This document shows, in pieces, positions 36,201-46,852 of a DNA stretch of 64,000 nucleotides. Numbering within the stretch: position 1 is the first letter of the stretch; each line of letters opens with the position of its first letter. The notes under the pieces were generated by a model. The model was given only the letters and a program-made list of their open reading frames with translations. It was not told the DNA's origin and did no database searches. The stretch comes from Trichaptum fuscoviolaceum. Its lineage: Eukaryota; Basidiomycota; Agaricomycetes; Hymenochaetales; Trichaptaceae. The stretch is taken from NCBI GenBank assembly GCA_910574455.1, contig CAJSYZ010000002.1, positions 1,389,671-1,453,670 of the forward strand. The letters run 5' to 3'. The position numbers and the translations under genes are program-made.

Positions 36201-37341
36201 GAACCTTCCCGGGTTCTAAATCTATGGCGTGGTCATACGGCTTGCGCAGTGGAAGCCTTTCGGATTCAACTTTCGAGAAAACGTCGGCAAACTCACGGAA
36301 TTCGGGGGGAACTAGTTCTTCGAAGGTTTTCTCGCCTTCCTTCACCGCAGACTTCTCAGCAATGGCCTGGGAGTGGGTGTACGAGGCGGCAATTTTGTAC
36401 GCGAAATGGTCGTCCGTCGTGACGAAGTAGGATTCGGCGTCGTGGTACTGGTCCCAATATTTTTCTGAGTACCGAAATCCCGGTGGGACAGCTTCCCATT
36501 CGGCCTGGGTCCTGTCGGGCCCCCAGGGGGTCTCGACTTCTTCTGCTATGGCGAGGCGGGGAAGCGGGACCAGGCGTTGCTGGTTGTCACACTGGGGCGG
36601 GCAGCGGTTGAGATCGACCACATCGTTGGTCCAGTCAATGGTTGGGTTATGGTGCCGCAACCAGTCGATCCCCATGATAATATCGTCGTCGCCAATATCC
36701 GCGACGGCCATGGTCAACTGTTCTAAGTGTCCCTTCATCTCGACGTTGAGGACTACTTCCTTGGTGATGCGTCCAATCGCGTTCGGGGAATTGTCCGCGT
36801 TGCGCAAAAGTATCGGGATTACCAAGTCCCGGGTCTGGAGTCCGTGTCGCGAAACGTAGCGGGAATTTATGAAAGTTCCCGACGCACCGCTGTCTAACAT
36901 TACTGTGGCTAAGGCATCCGTCTTTCCGTCGCTGACCTGTACCGGGAACTTCAAATGTCGTCGAAGACGACGGTCTATTGTAGAGATGGTTAAATACAAG
37001 GGACCATTATTAAGAGAGTTCTTCGGCCACAAGGGCGGTTGGGTCGTATAGGGCGCGACTGAGCAATACGACCCTACTGAAAATCCGCTGGGGGCGGGGC
37101 TTCGGGATTGTGAACGTTCTTGGCGGCGGGCGTCATGGCGGCGAATGCGTTCTGTAGCACGGACTGCTGCACATTCTGGACGTACTGTTCCGCCATACGT
37201 TTGAGCGTTTCTTCGAACGACTGGAGCGCGGGGGGCGATGGGCTCGACGGGAACGTGGATTTCGTAGCCTTTAGGTTTCGGGATGGCGGTCGCGTTGGGC
37301 AATCGCTCACCAAATGGTCTTTCTCTCCGCAGTAGTAGCAT
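33152..37341 (-). pseudogene. G2 pol: protease, RT, RNase H, integrase, chromodomain, one frameshift
   Basis: Reading from 37341: protease (VMLDSGASGTFINS), RT (VFFIKKKDGTLRMVVDYR, YVIIYLDDLLIFS), RNase H (FIVECDASDFATGAVLS) and integrase HHCC (DSLPAGHPGRWKTFEMV, SGCDTC) stay open to 34474. The frame then shifts at about 34500-34515, in a GCAC repeat just after the CxxC of the integrase zinc finger, and continues from 34522 to 33152 with the integrase core (ISCDFITQLP, IISDRGPQFV, YHPQTDGQTERVNQ) and chromodomain (YEVEEVLDARRFRRRFEYLV). The frame overlaps gag in the -1 register, so Pol probably needs programmed frameshifting between 37341 and 37074. The last 50 codons lie in the LTR. One repair-size indel separates it from an open element; sequencing error is possible. 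Confidence 0.9.
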
Positions 37342-38282
37342 AGTCCCTTACTCCTGCGCTCCCGGCGCACCCTGTCAATCTCCATTGCGTTGGGATCCTT
37401 CGTCGAGCTTGCGCCCGCAGTCGGGATCGTACGCGGAGCTGAACTAGTGGTGCCGGGATTGCTTCGGGGCGTAGCCGCTGGCTTTGATACTGGTCCATAG
37501 GCGTGTGCGAGCCTTAGCTTCTCGTCCGTCTCGGAAACCCAGTTGACGTAGGCATCGAATTTCATATCCTTCGCCTCTGTGCTGGCGATGTGCTGGCGAA
37601 CCTGGTCTTTGAGTCCCTTCCGGAACATGTCGAGGTAGATGACATCCGTCGTTGCGTCCTTGGGCCACCCAGTGAGGGCTTGGAGGGCACGGAATTGCGA
37701 CGCAAACTCGGCGACCGTTCCTGTCTGGCGTAGGCGCATCAGCTTGTCGGCTGCGGCTTTGTCTGCATCGATTTCCCCGTAAGAGGCGCGAAGGGCGGCG
37801 AACAGGGCCTCCAGGCTGGCGGCTTCTGGCGGTGTCGGGATGTCCTGGAGTCGATCTAGAATGGGTCGTGCCCAGTCTTGCGCCGGCCCCCGCAGTAGCA
37901 TCAGAGCAAATGCGACCTTGCGGGTTTCGTCTAGTCCCGGATGTTGTCCGAACAGGTAGAGCTTAATCTGGTGAATCCAGTTCTCCAGCTTGGCTCGTTC
38001 GCCTTCGAAGGTGTCGGGAAGCTTCATCTTGAGCCCTGCTCCGCCCCCAGACGGGGAGGCGGGCTGACTCGCGATTTGGGCTTCTAACGCCCGGTTGGCG
38101 TGCTTGAGCTGGGCGACTGTGTTCTGGACCTGATTGTGTTCGTTGACTAGCTTGGAGTAGCGTTTTTCGAGGGTGTCGAGGCGATCAAGGATGGGCTGGA
38201 GTTTGTCTTCCTCCATCGAGGAGCTAGGGGACGGGAAAGCGAAGGTGTCTGCGAGTCCTCCCCATTCCTGGTGGGACGACAT
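37074..38282 (-). CDS. G2 Gag
   Basis: A 402-aa intact ORF. An N-terminal coiled coil (about residues 25-70) precedes a retrotransposon capsid domain (LPDTFEGERAKLENWIHQIK, FALMLLRGPAQDWA, AEFASQFRALQALTGW, FRKGLKDQVRQHI) and a CCHC knuckle CYYCGEKDHLVSDC at about 312-325. It forms the particle that packages element RNA. It starts 90 bp inside the 5' LTR edge. Pol overlaps its 3' end by 268 bp in another frame. Confidence 0.92.
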   Translation of the reverse strand: MSSHQEWGGLADTFAFPSPSSSMEEDKLQPILDRLDTLEKRYSKLVNEHNQVQNTVAQLKHANRALEAQIASQPASPSGGGAGLKMKLPDTFEGERAKLENWIHQIKLYLFGQHPGLDETRKVAFALMLLRGPAQDWARPILDRLQDIPTPPEAASLEALFAALRASYGEIDADKAAADKLMRLRQTGTVAEFASQFRALQALTGWPKDATTDVIYLDMFRKGLKDQVRQHIASTEAKDMKFDAYVNWVSETDEKLRLAHAYGPVSKPAATPRSNPGTTSSAPRTIPTAGASSTKDPNAMEIDRVRRERRSKGLCYYCGEKDHLVSDCPTRPPSRNLKATKSTFPSSPSPPALQSFEETLKRMAEQYVQNVQQSVLQNAFAAMTPAAKNVHNPEAPPPADFQ

Positions 38283-38371
38283 CGCGGGTCGGCGGTACGG
38301 GTGCGGGGGTAGAAGTAAAGAGCGTGAGGGTGTCGAGTCCGAGCGGCGGTGAGCCAGGACTTTTGACCTAA

Positions 38372-39189
38372 TGTTACGACCGTCGGGAATTGTAGCGGGA
38401 AACAGTTTCGGGAAACTGGAATTCGCGACAAGAACCCGTGTTCGGGAATCTGGATTCGCGACTGGGAACGAGCGTGGGAATTCAGGCGGGAAACGCGCGG
38501 GATTCTATCCAGGCGCGTCGCGGGATTCTCAAGGCCAGCTAGGACTCTTCACTGCTTTGAACGTCAAGTAAGCGGATCCCTAAGGAAGCACTCCACAAGT
38601 AAGTATTGCGCAACTAACTACACAGGAGAAAAGAGAGAGATCGCACCTAAGGAAGCACTCCACAAGAGGTCAAAAGTGGGGTGCTCCTTACGATGCCTAC
38701 AGCTATTTATCTACTTCGTAAAGACTGTATAGTTAATCTACGCTAAGTGTCCTTGCGCAATGCGCACCTATCTACTACAAACGATACATGCTACGACCGC
38801 ACTGCTAGGCATGTCTATCCCGTCTCTCCAGATGGCTACGGCCTGTCCGTGGACGTCAGCGTCCGGTCCGGGGCCGCGACTAGCCAGACTAGGTATGCCA
38901 GGCTGTTGCAGGTCGTCACCTTGAGGTACTAACGGATTAATGAGCGTATGTTGATAAGTGAATGTACGTGTGCCGTGGCGGGTCGTCGTAAATGAGTGTG
39001 TGCATGCGTGCATGGTTGCCGGGACGGTGGTGCGGGATAAGTCACGTGAGCATGGGATCGTGCGATTCGGGAATGAGGTTTCGCGCGGGGAATCCAATGG
39101 CGGGATTCTCCCCGCGGGTTTGTCTGCTCATGTCGGGATCCTTGGCGGGAAAGTGCGGGAAATGAGAAAAGGAGCCCGGGATCTCGACA
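38372..39189 (-). repeat. G2 5' LTR (right)
   Basis: It is 818 bp, almost identical to the left LTR; the differences seen are CCGTG here versus CCGCG, and ATCTCGACA here versus ATCTTGACA. Confidence 0.92.
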
Positions 39190-40024
39190 AAAGCGTCTTC
39201 TGGTGCGGTCGGCGGTTTTCAACACTAAAGGCCGCATTGTATGCACGTTTACTAACCGTCCAGGCTCTACTGAGGGCATGGCGGTCGAAAGCGCTCTTGA
39301 TAGCCATGCGGGTGCCCTGTGTGCTCACTTGGCTCCCATTTGCTACACGGGTACCATGCAAGTGCCACCGGTACTCACTGCAACCCGGGTCCGTCCGCGG
39401 TCCACCCTCAGGATTTCCATGGTCCCTACTAGGGACACTACTCTTCCTAAGGGTCAGCGGACGACGTACACTCAGGAGGATCTGCTGGCCGAGTTCCAGA
39501 GCAATCCCATCCTTAGCGACCTCCAGTACATTGTCCCCCCCCATTACACAGCACAATCGGATGCACTCGAGAAAGAGAAACTCGAGATTTGCCCGGTTAT
39601 TTTCACCTTTGCAGACAGAGAGAAAGGAGAAATACGCGAGAAGCTCCTCAAAAAGCCGACCGTGTGGGCTCTTCGGAATCCGGCTCCGCTTATCCATCCC
39701 ACCAATGCGCCCAGGCTTCTCTCAATGCGACAGATGCCAGGCGCTTGGTCATTCCAGCAGGGGCTGTAAGGCCCCTATCACATGTGCGTATTGCGCTGGC
39801 CCGCATGCCACTAAATATCACCGCTCGAAGTGCCCAACCTGCGCTCAGGAAGCTGTCCCAGCTGGCACCCCATGCTCCCACCCCCGTCTCTGCGCTAACT
39901 GCCAGGGCCCTCATAGATCCACATCTGTGAAGTGCCCTCAGAGGCGTAAGTATGGCCCCTCACCAAACGATGATGAGTCTGATTCAGACTCTGATTCGCC
40001 CGACGACACTATGGAGCAAGGAGA

Positions 40025-43000
40025 ATGATTGACACACTTCGTGTCCTTCAGTGGAATGCTGCCCACTCATTAGCAGCAATTCATTCTCTTTTTCCTCTTC
40101 TTGCTAAACAATCCCCGTCCCCCACACCTTCTACTTATCCAGGAACCGCCCTGGTACAAGATTGGTACCCAACCCTCATTGACTAACCCAGATGGAGATG
40201 ACGTCTTCAATGTCCCCTCTATTCCAGGTTACGTCCCCTGCCTCCCACCGGCCACTCGTCCGCGAGTGGTTACTTACGTTTCACGGTCCCTCCCAATACA
40301 CTCATGGTCTATCGTCGGTGCAGCGTCACATGGCACTGATGTCCTGACTATTGAGGTTCGCTCTACCCACACTGTCCGCCTCTGCAATTACTATGGCCAG
40401 CAGGCGCCAGGGAGGGTAGCCCCAACCCCCACTTACCCAGGTGAGTCGTTTCTCTTCAGTCTCACCCCGGCAATAGCCGCTTCCCTAACGATTGCTGGCG
40501 ACTTCAATCGCCGGCATCGTTCCTGGTCAGAGTTGCCATGTTCCAATGCCGAGTCAAACAGGGGGCAACCCTTGGATGACTTCTTCCGAGAGCATGGACA
40601 TGAGCCTGCCCATCACCCAGATGTGGACACTCGTCCGGGTAAAGATGGGCCGCGTTGTCCGATCGATATGGTTTGGACTGCGCCCAACATCCCACCAGAG
40701 CAGGTGATGGATACCTTCACCAGCTCCCACTCCGCTCTCTCAGACCACACCCTACTCACATGGGAGGTGCCAGTTGGACCGTTCGTCCACCTTCCATGGC
40801 CCCCCAGACTGTCTAATGATGACAGAGAGGCGTGGTGTGCTACTGCCTTCCCCTTGCTGCATGAGGCGTTCGCGCTTCCTGCGTCAGACAAGGCTGAACT
40901 AGATGCCAAAGCCAAAGCCATTCAATCTGCAATGGTTCAATCTGCAATGGTGGCGGCGATGGAATCAATGACTAAACCCAGAAAGCGCTCCAAGACAGAG
41001 GTCCCATGGTGGTCCCCTGAGTGCTCATCCTCACTCGCGGCAATTAAGGACGCCCCTACCGCCCGTTTGCGCGCCACTGCTAAACGCGCCTTCAAGGCCA
41101 CCACCAGAGCAGCGCGTCGCGTGTTCTATGCAGAACAGGTCAAAGACGCCAATTCCACCAACATCTGGAGCTGGGCCAAGCGTGGCCTTGGTATCCGCCC
41201 TACTCCTGTGCCTTCGCTGAGGAAACCAGACGGCACCTTCACCACTACTGAGCAGGAGAAAGCTGAGTTGTTCCATTCTACCTACTTTCCTCCTCCCCCA
41301 CCACTTCCAGCAGCGGGCTTACGCCCGCTGCCCCCACCTTCTGCAGCGGCGCCTCCAATACTCATGAAAGAGCTTATGGATGCCCTGGCCGGCACCTCCA
41401 ACTTGTCTGCTCCTGGCCCCTCGGGCGTTGGATACCGTCCCCTCAAATGGGTGATTGGATCCTTCGCTAAGGAGGTGCTATCTTTGTTCAACGACTGTCT
41501 GCGCTTGGGCCACCACCCAGCGTGCTGGCGGATAACAAAGGTAGTAATGCTCAGGAAGCCAAACAAGAAGGACCAATTCTCTCCTCGGTCTTACAGACCG
41601 ATTACTCTTGAGGAGACCCTAGGGAAACTCCTTGAGAAGATCATTGCTAACCGTCTCCAGTTTCTGGCTAACACCCAGAACTGGCTTCCCCCAAACCAGT
41701 ACGGCGGTCGTCAAGGGCATTCTGTCTACGACGCCGCCCAACGCCTTTTACAGATTGTGGAGAAAGCCCAGTCGGAAGACAAAGTGTGTTCTGTCCTAGC
41801 GGTGGACATACAAGGCTTCTTTGACTCGGTCCATCCACAACACCTCCACCACCGGCTCTTGGAGTTAGGCTGTTCGCCAGACATGGCGGACTGGTGCCTT
41901 TCTTTCATGACCGGGCGGGAGGCTGCTATCTCTTTTGATGGCACCACACTCCCTAGTGTCCGTAAACCGGACTTTGGGACGCCTCAGGGCTCCCCTGTCT
42001 CACCCATTCTCTCCACTCTTTTTGCAGCTATTGCGATTCAGCGGTTCCGCCACCCTGACTGCGAGCTCCTAGCATACGTCGACGACCACATGATTGCCAT
42101 CACTGGCACATCAGTCACCGCCAACTGCAGGAACTTAGTAGGCGCTTATCACCACCTCAACTCAAACTTCAACGACATCAATCTCAACATCGAGACCGCG
42201 AAGACCGAGCTCCTCCGTTTCCACCCCCCTGGGCGTCGCCAAAGATATCGCGGCTGGGACTCCCGGGGCGTCCAACTCGACGAGGACACTCTCATTAAGC
42301 CCTCCATCCCACTTCGGTGGTTGGGGATCTGGTGGGATCCGGCCTTGTCTTTCAAACCCCATGTTGAGCGCATGCGCTCCAAGGGCCTCTCCACACTCGC
42401 TGCCATTCGCCTGCTCGCCAACACAGAGCGTGGCATGTCCGCCCTCAACCTTCGCCAGCTCTACTCAGCCTGCGTCAGAACAGTCCTCGCATGGGCTGCG
42501 CCGGTTTGGTACACTGGCACCCGCCAGAAGACCCTTGTGGCTCGTCTACAGGGCGTCCAAAACACCGCTTGCAGGTGGATCCTTGGTGTTTACCGAGCCG
42601 CTTCACCGCTAAGCACCAACTATCTTTGCTCTATGCCCCCGTTTCAGTTTTATTTCAACTATCTTAAAACTAATCATGCTCTTCGCCTTTGGCGCACTCC
42701 TCATTCTGTAGGTAGACGTGCTATTCCTGCAGCACAAAAAACCACGCCTGTACTCTTCTTCGCTTGCCGACCGTGTCCCGATTGCCCAACAGGTCCCTGC
42801 GTACACACACTCTCCCTGGGAGGATCCACTTGCCTTTGCTGGAGGACGCCTCAAATTTGCCATCCCTGCCGGTCCCGTTGACACTGACACTCGCCAGGCG
42901 TTTGTCGCATCTGCCAACTCTCTGTGCACCACCACCTCCGTCCAGATCTTCACAGACGGCTCCAGACTCGAGCACAAGTCTGGCTCAGCAATTGTCGCTA

Positions 43001-44049
43001 TGCGCGGTCACCATCGCTTGGGCTTCAGACACTGCGCTTCCCCCAAAATCGCCACTGCCACTGACGCTGAGATCTTCTCCCTTGCGTCTGCTCCAGCTTG
43101 GGCCGCCTCTCACTTTGGCCGCCACCTCCTGGAAGTGGAGTCCATCGTCTTCATGTCAGATTCGCTAACCGCCCTTCGCCTTGTCCGCGACTGGCCATCA
43201 GCACCTGGCGCCCACTTACTACTCGCTTGGAAAGCAGGTATCACCAACCTGCTGGACATTCATCCCAACCTCAAAATCGAGTTTCACTGGTGCCCGGGTC
43301 ACTCAGGCGTCCCAGGAAACAAATGGGCTGATGAAGAGGCAAAGAAAGCCACAGAACTGCCACCCTCATCTTCCCTTCCTTCGATATCCGCCCTCCGCAA
43401 GCAGAACACCCTCAACGCCCAGAAGCAATGGGAGGCTCACCTCGCCCATGCCACTGCCTCAACTGCCGACAAGTACTTGGCAATCACAGGCCCACCAAAA
43501 CGTCGTCCGCGCGCACTCATGGAGATGTCGGACACCTACCCCCGCGCTGAGATTTCAGCAGTTGCTCAAGTCCTCTGCTGCGCTGGCCCCTTTGGGGCGT
43601 ACTGGATGCGCATGAGCCCAGAATATAGGCGCAGAAACGGCCTGATCACCTACTGTCGTTGGCACAATCACCCCCCTTGGCCTGCCCAGACCGCCGCCCA
43701 CATACTTGGTGGTTGCGAGACTTTCCGCCCTTGGATTGGAAAGGTCTGGCCTAAAGGCACCCCACTCCCAGCCCACCATACAGAGTGGGCAGATGAACCC
43801 CTTATCGACGTGATTCGCAAGTGGCTTAAGTTCACTAGGCATCTCGACCGCCCCACTCAGCGCACCTCAGCTGCCATCCGCCTTGCATTTGCGATGATGG
43901 AGCTAGATGGCCTCCCAACCGACCAGGGCATGGACCTGACGGCCCTTCGTGTGTACGTACGGCGCGCCCTTGGACCACGCACTCAGGACACGGACCCGGA
44001 TCTTTATGATTTTAACGGTCACGTTTCAGACCCTCCTCTTGATCTTTGA
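40025..44049 (+). pseudogene. L2 ORF2 (APE endonuclease, RT, RNase H), two frameshifts
   Basis: ORF2 opens at the ATG overlapping the ORF1 stop. Endonuclease motifs: LLLIQEPPW, AGDFNRRHRSW, SDHTLLTWEV. RT motifs: YRPITLEETLGKLLEKI, LAVDIQGFFDSVHP, FGTPQGSPVSPIL, LLAYVDDHMIAIT. RNase H: IFTDGSRLEHKSGS, ATDAEIFSL, SDSLTALRL, WCPGHSGVPGNKWADEEA. Extra A bases in homopolymers at about 40108 (after codon 28) and 42741 (between RT and RNase H) break the frame. A 12-nt duplication at about 40925-40948 adds four residues. The enzyme would nick target DNA and prime reverse transcription there. Confidence 0.9.
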
Positions 44050-44412
44050 TGCAACTTACTTCTTTTATGTATGAGGCACCAGCGATCCCAGACAGAACGG
44101 TGCTTTACCCAGGTTAACGCCCAGGTACTGTGCCCGGACGCGCCCTCTTTTCTAAACTTCGTCTGTGCTTGTAGTGTAGGTTCACCTGCGCCTTGACATG
44201 GGCGTGGTGATATGTAAACCAATCTCTCCTCTTCCTTTTCCCTTCTTTAATAGGCGGTGCGCCCACTTAGCCGCCACCTTTGGTGGCGGGCACCTCCCGC
44301 CCAGTTTCGTAGTTTACCTCGATGACGGGCGCCTCCGTTGTAGATAGGTCATGTACTTAGCTATGCTGCAGGAATAATAAAGCCACAAAAAAAAAAAAAA
44401 AAAAAAAAAAAA
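44050..44412 (+). other. L2 3' UTR with hairpin, poly(A) signal and A tail
   Basis: A hairpin at about 44270-44290 pairs CCGCCACC with GGTGGCGG around a 3-nt loop; a second, competing stem GGCGGG/CCCGCC follows. AATAATAAA lies about 15 nt before the A run. The same hairpin is present in L1, L4 and L5. Confidence 0.7.
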
Positions 44413-44426
44413 GGCACCAGTCCGCC

Positions 44427-45816
44427 ATGTCTGGTGAACAGCCTAACTCCAGGAGCCGGTGGTGGAGATGTTGTGGATGGACCGAGTCAAAGAAGCCTTG
44501 TATGTCCACCGCTAGGACAGAACACACTTTGTCTTCCGACTGGGCTTTCTCCACAATCTGTAAAAGGCGTTGGGCAGCATCATAGACAGAGTGCCCTTGA
44601 CGACCGCCATACTGGTTTGGGGGAAGCCAGTTCTGGGTGTTAGAGAGAAACTGGAGACGGTTAGCAATGATCTTCTCAAGGAGTTTCCCTAGGGTCTCCT
44701 CAAGAGTAATCGGTCTGTAAGACCGAGGAGAGAATTGGTCCTTCTTGTTTGGCTTCCTGAGCATTACTACCTTTGTTATCCGCCAGCACGCTGGGTGGTG
44801 GCCCAAGCGCAGACAGTCGTTGAACAAAGATAGCACCTCCTTAGCGAAGGATCCAATCACCCATTTGAGGGGACGGTATCCAACGCCCGAGGGGCCAGGA
44901 GCAGACAAGTTGGAGGTGCCGGCCAGGGCATCCATAAGCTCTTTCATGAGTATTGGAGGCGCCGCTGCAGAAGGTGGGGGCAGCGGGCGTAAGCCCGCTG
45001 CTGGAAGTGGTGGGGGAGGAGGAAAGTAGGTAGAATGGAACAACTCAGCTTTCTCCTGCTCAGTAGTGGTGAAGGTGCCGTCTGGTTTCCTCAGCGAAGG
45101 CACAGGAGTAGGGCGGATACCAAGGCCACGCTTGGCCCAGCTCCAGATGTTGGTGGAATTGGCGTCTTTGACCTGTTCTGCATAGAACACGCGACGCGCT
45201 GCTCTGGTGGTGGCCTTGAAGGCGCGTTTAGCAGCGGCGCGCAAACGGGCGGTAGGGGCGTCCTTAATTGCCGCGAGTGAGGATGAGCACTCAGGGGACC
45301 ACCAGGGGACCTCTGTCTTGGAGCGCTTTCTGGGTTTAGTCATTGATTCCATCGCCGCCACCATTGCAGATTGAATGGCTTTGGCTTTGGCATCTAGTTC
45401 AGCCTTGTCTGACGCAGGAAGCGCGAACGCCTCATGCAGCAAGGGAAAGGCAGTAGCACACCACGCTTCTCTGTCATCATTAGACAGTCTGGGGGGCCGT
45501 GGAAGGTGGACGAATGGTCCAACTGGCACCTCCCATGTGAGTAGGGTGTGGTCTGAGAGAGCGGAGTAGGAGCTGGTGAATGTGTCCATCACCTGCTCTG
45601 GTGGGATGTTGGGCGCAGTCCAGACCATATCGATCGGACAACGCGGCCCATCTTTACCCGGACGAGTGTCCACATCTGGGTGATGGGCAGGCTCATGTCC
45701 ATGCTCTCGGAAGAAGTCATCCAAGGGCTGCCCCCTGTTTGACTCGGCATTGGAACATGGCAACTCTGACCAGGAACAATTAGGGAAGCGGCTATTGCCG
45801 GGGTGAGGCTGAACAC
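44427..45816 (-). pseudogene. L1 (second part): ORF2 endonuclease to RT, 5' end cut by L3
   Basis: This resumes L1 after L2 and its duplicated target site. It carries the endonuclease C-terminal half (SDHTLLTWEV), the linker and the first RT motifs on the minus strand. Compared with L4 it lacks about 25 bp at about 45778, which removes the endonuclease motif GDFNRRH and shifts the frame. At 45816 it is interrupted by the 5' end of L3. Confidence 0.88.
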
Positions 45817-46591
45817 CATCCTTCTTGACCTCTAACCACTACCTTCCCGATTTGGTCGAGCCCCCCCGCTCCCATTGGTTAGGCATGGCAGACAGCCACA
45901 CATCTAAGAAACCCTCTATCCCTGCCAAACCTGGGCGGTCGTCAGCGTCTGCTGCTGCTGCCGCCACTGGCCAACCCCCCTCCGTCACCGTCGTTGCCCC
46001 GGCAACGGCATCGACCGCCACCCCGTCCCCTCGGCTCTGGGCTCACCTGTACAGCTCAGACAAAGGGAACTCGATTCACTACCACCCTCCTCACCACCCC
46101 CACCTAGCTCTGATGCTGGTATGCCGTTGGCCTTCCCGGCAACACCGCGTGCGGGTGAGAAGCGTACGGCCTCTGTCCTGTCCCCACTACCGGGGCGCCC
46201 TGCTCCCCCCACTGATTCCGTTCCGGAACATGAGATGGCACTAATACATCTCTGGGACACCCTCTCTGACCAGCTCACGGCCAACTTCGCTGACCTGAGC
46301 AAGACCCCCCACGAGCGAATGATGTTGAACGCCAGCACACTAGGTGGACTGTATGCAGCAACCTACACAATGCTGTCGACACTGGTGGATGGGAAGGATG
46401 CTAATCCCAACGTCAAAGAGTATGCTGACCTTGCGGCAGCTGCCTTCCAACAACACCACGCCGAAACCGGCGTCCCACTCCCCCCACCATTTGTACCCTC
46501 CCCCACTCCTGACGACGACCCAGCATCCAGCAAGAGCATGGCCACTATGAACAAGGCCCTCACACAGCTGATCAAGGATGTCCGCGTTATG

Positions 46592-46852
46592 TGTTGAAGT
46601 GACTTATTCCTCTCTATTATCTCTTCTTATTGTTCTTTACAGTTATTCATTACTTCATTCACGGACTCTTAGTACACTAGTGTGGGAACATTTAACCCCC
46701 TAAGAAAGTAACATATATACTGCAGTGATACGTCCCTGTGCACCTTTAGCACTTACACTATCACTGCAGGTATGTAATTATTGTATGTTAGATCTAGAAT
46801 ACAGCACTTACACTATCACTGCAGACTCTGTCTGAGAAGTGTGCCGTTTATA
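46592..46852 (+). repeat. C1 5' LTR
   Basis: It is 261 bp. A 22-bp word starting AGCACTTACACT occurs twice inside it (from 46748 and from 46803), and the complement of its CACTGCAG end lies upstream (CTGCAGTGATA at about 46720). A primer-site-like GGTTATGAGCC follows at 46853. Confidence 0.93.

Larger units (their letters stand above)
32482..39189 (-). mobile_element. Ty3 chromovirus G2, young, inserted in L2 ORF1
   Basis: Two 818-bp LTRs (32482-33299 and 38372-39189) enclose gag and pol on the minus strand; the total is 6,708 bp. A 5-bp target duplication AAAGC flanks it (32477-32481, 39190-39194). By eye the LTRs differ at two positions, both CpG versus TpG. Removing the element and one AAAGC restores continuous LINE ORF1. 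Confidence 0.95.
31352..40028 (+). pseudogene. L2 ORF1, interrupted by G2 and frameshifted
   Basis: Segments 31352-32481 and 39195-40028 correspond to the 653-aa ORF1 of L6. Two extra G bases, at about 31622 and 39667, shift the frame. The C-terminal zinc-knuckle block (CDRCQALGHSSRGC, CAYCAGPHATKYHRSKC, CANCQGPH) is retained. It ends in GGAGAATGA, where ORF2 begins in the same ATGA. Confidence 0.85.
31277..44412 (+). mobile_element. L2: full-length plus-strand LINE, split by G2
   Basis: The 5' UTR starts at 31284 with CATCCTTCTTGACC, preceded by 7 extra bases (31277-31283) not found in L3 or L6. The 3' end is a 26-nt A run (44387-44412) after AATAATAAAGCC. Removing G2 (32482-39189) leaves about 6.4 kb: 5' UTR, ORF1, ORF2, 3' UTR. 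It is flanked by a target-site duplication of 14-17 bp at 31260-31276 and 44410-44426. Confidence 0.92.

Noticed and set aside
44357..45763. A 468-aa minus-strand protein ending in a polyphenylalanine run.
   Set aside because: The Phe run is the antisense of the L2 poly(A); the true coding part is interrupted L1 ORF2.
28765..45816. Twin priming as the cause of the inverted LINE pairs.
   Set aside because: Both orientations carry their own 3' UTR and A tail, and L2 is flanked by a target duplication; nested insertion explains the pattern.
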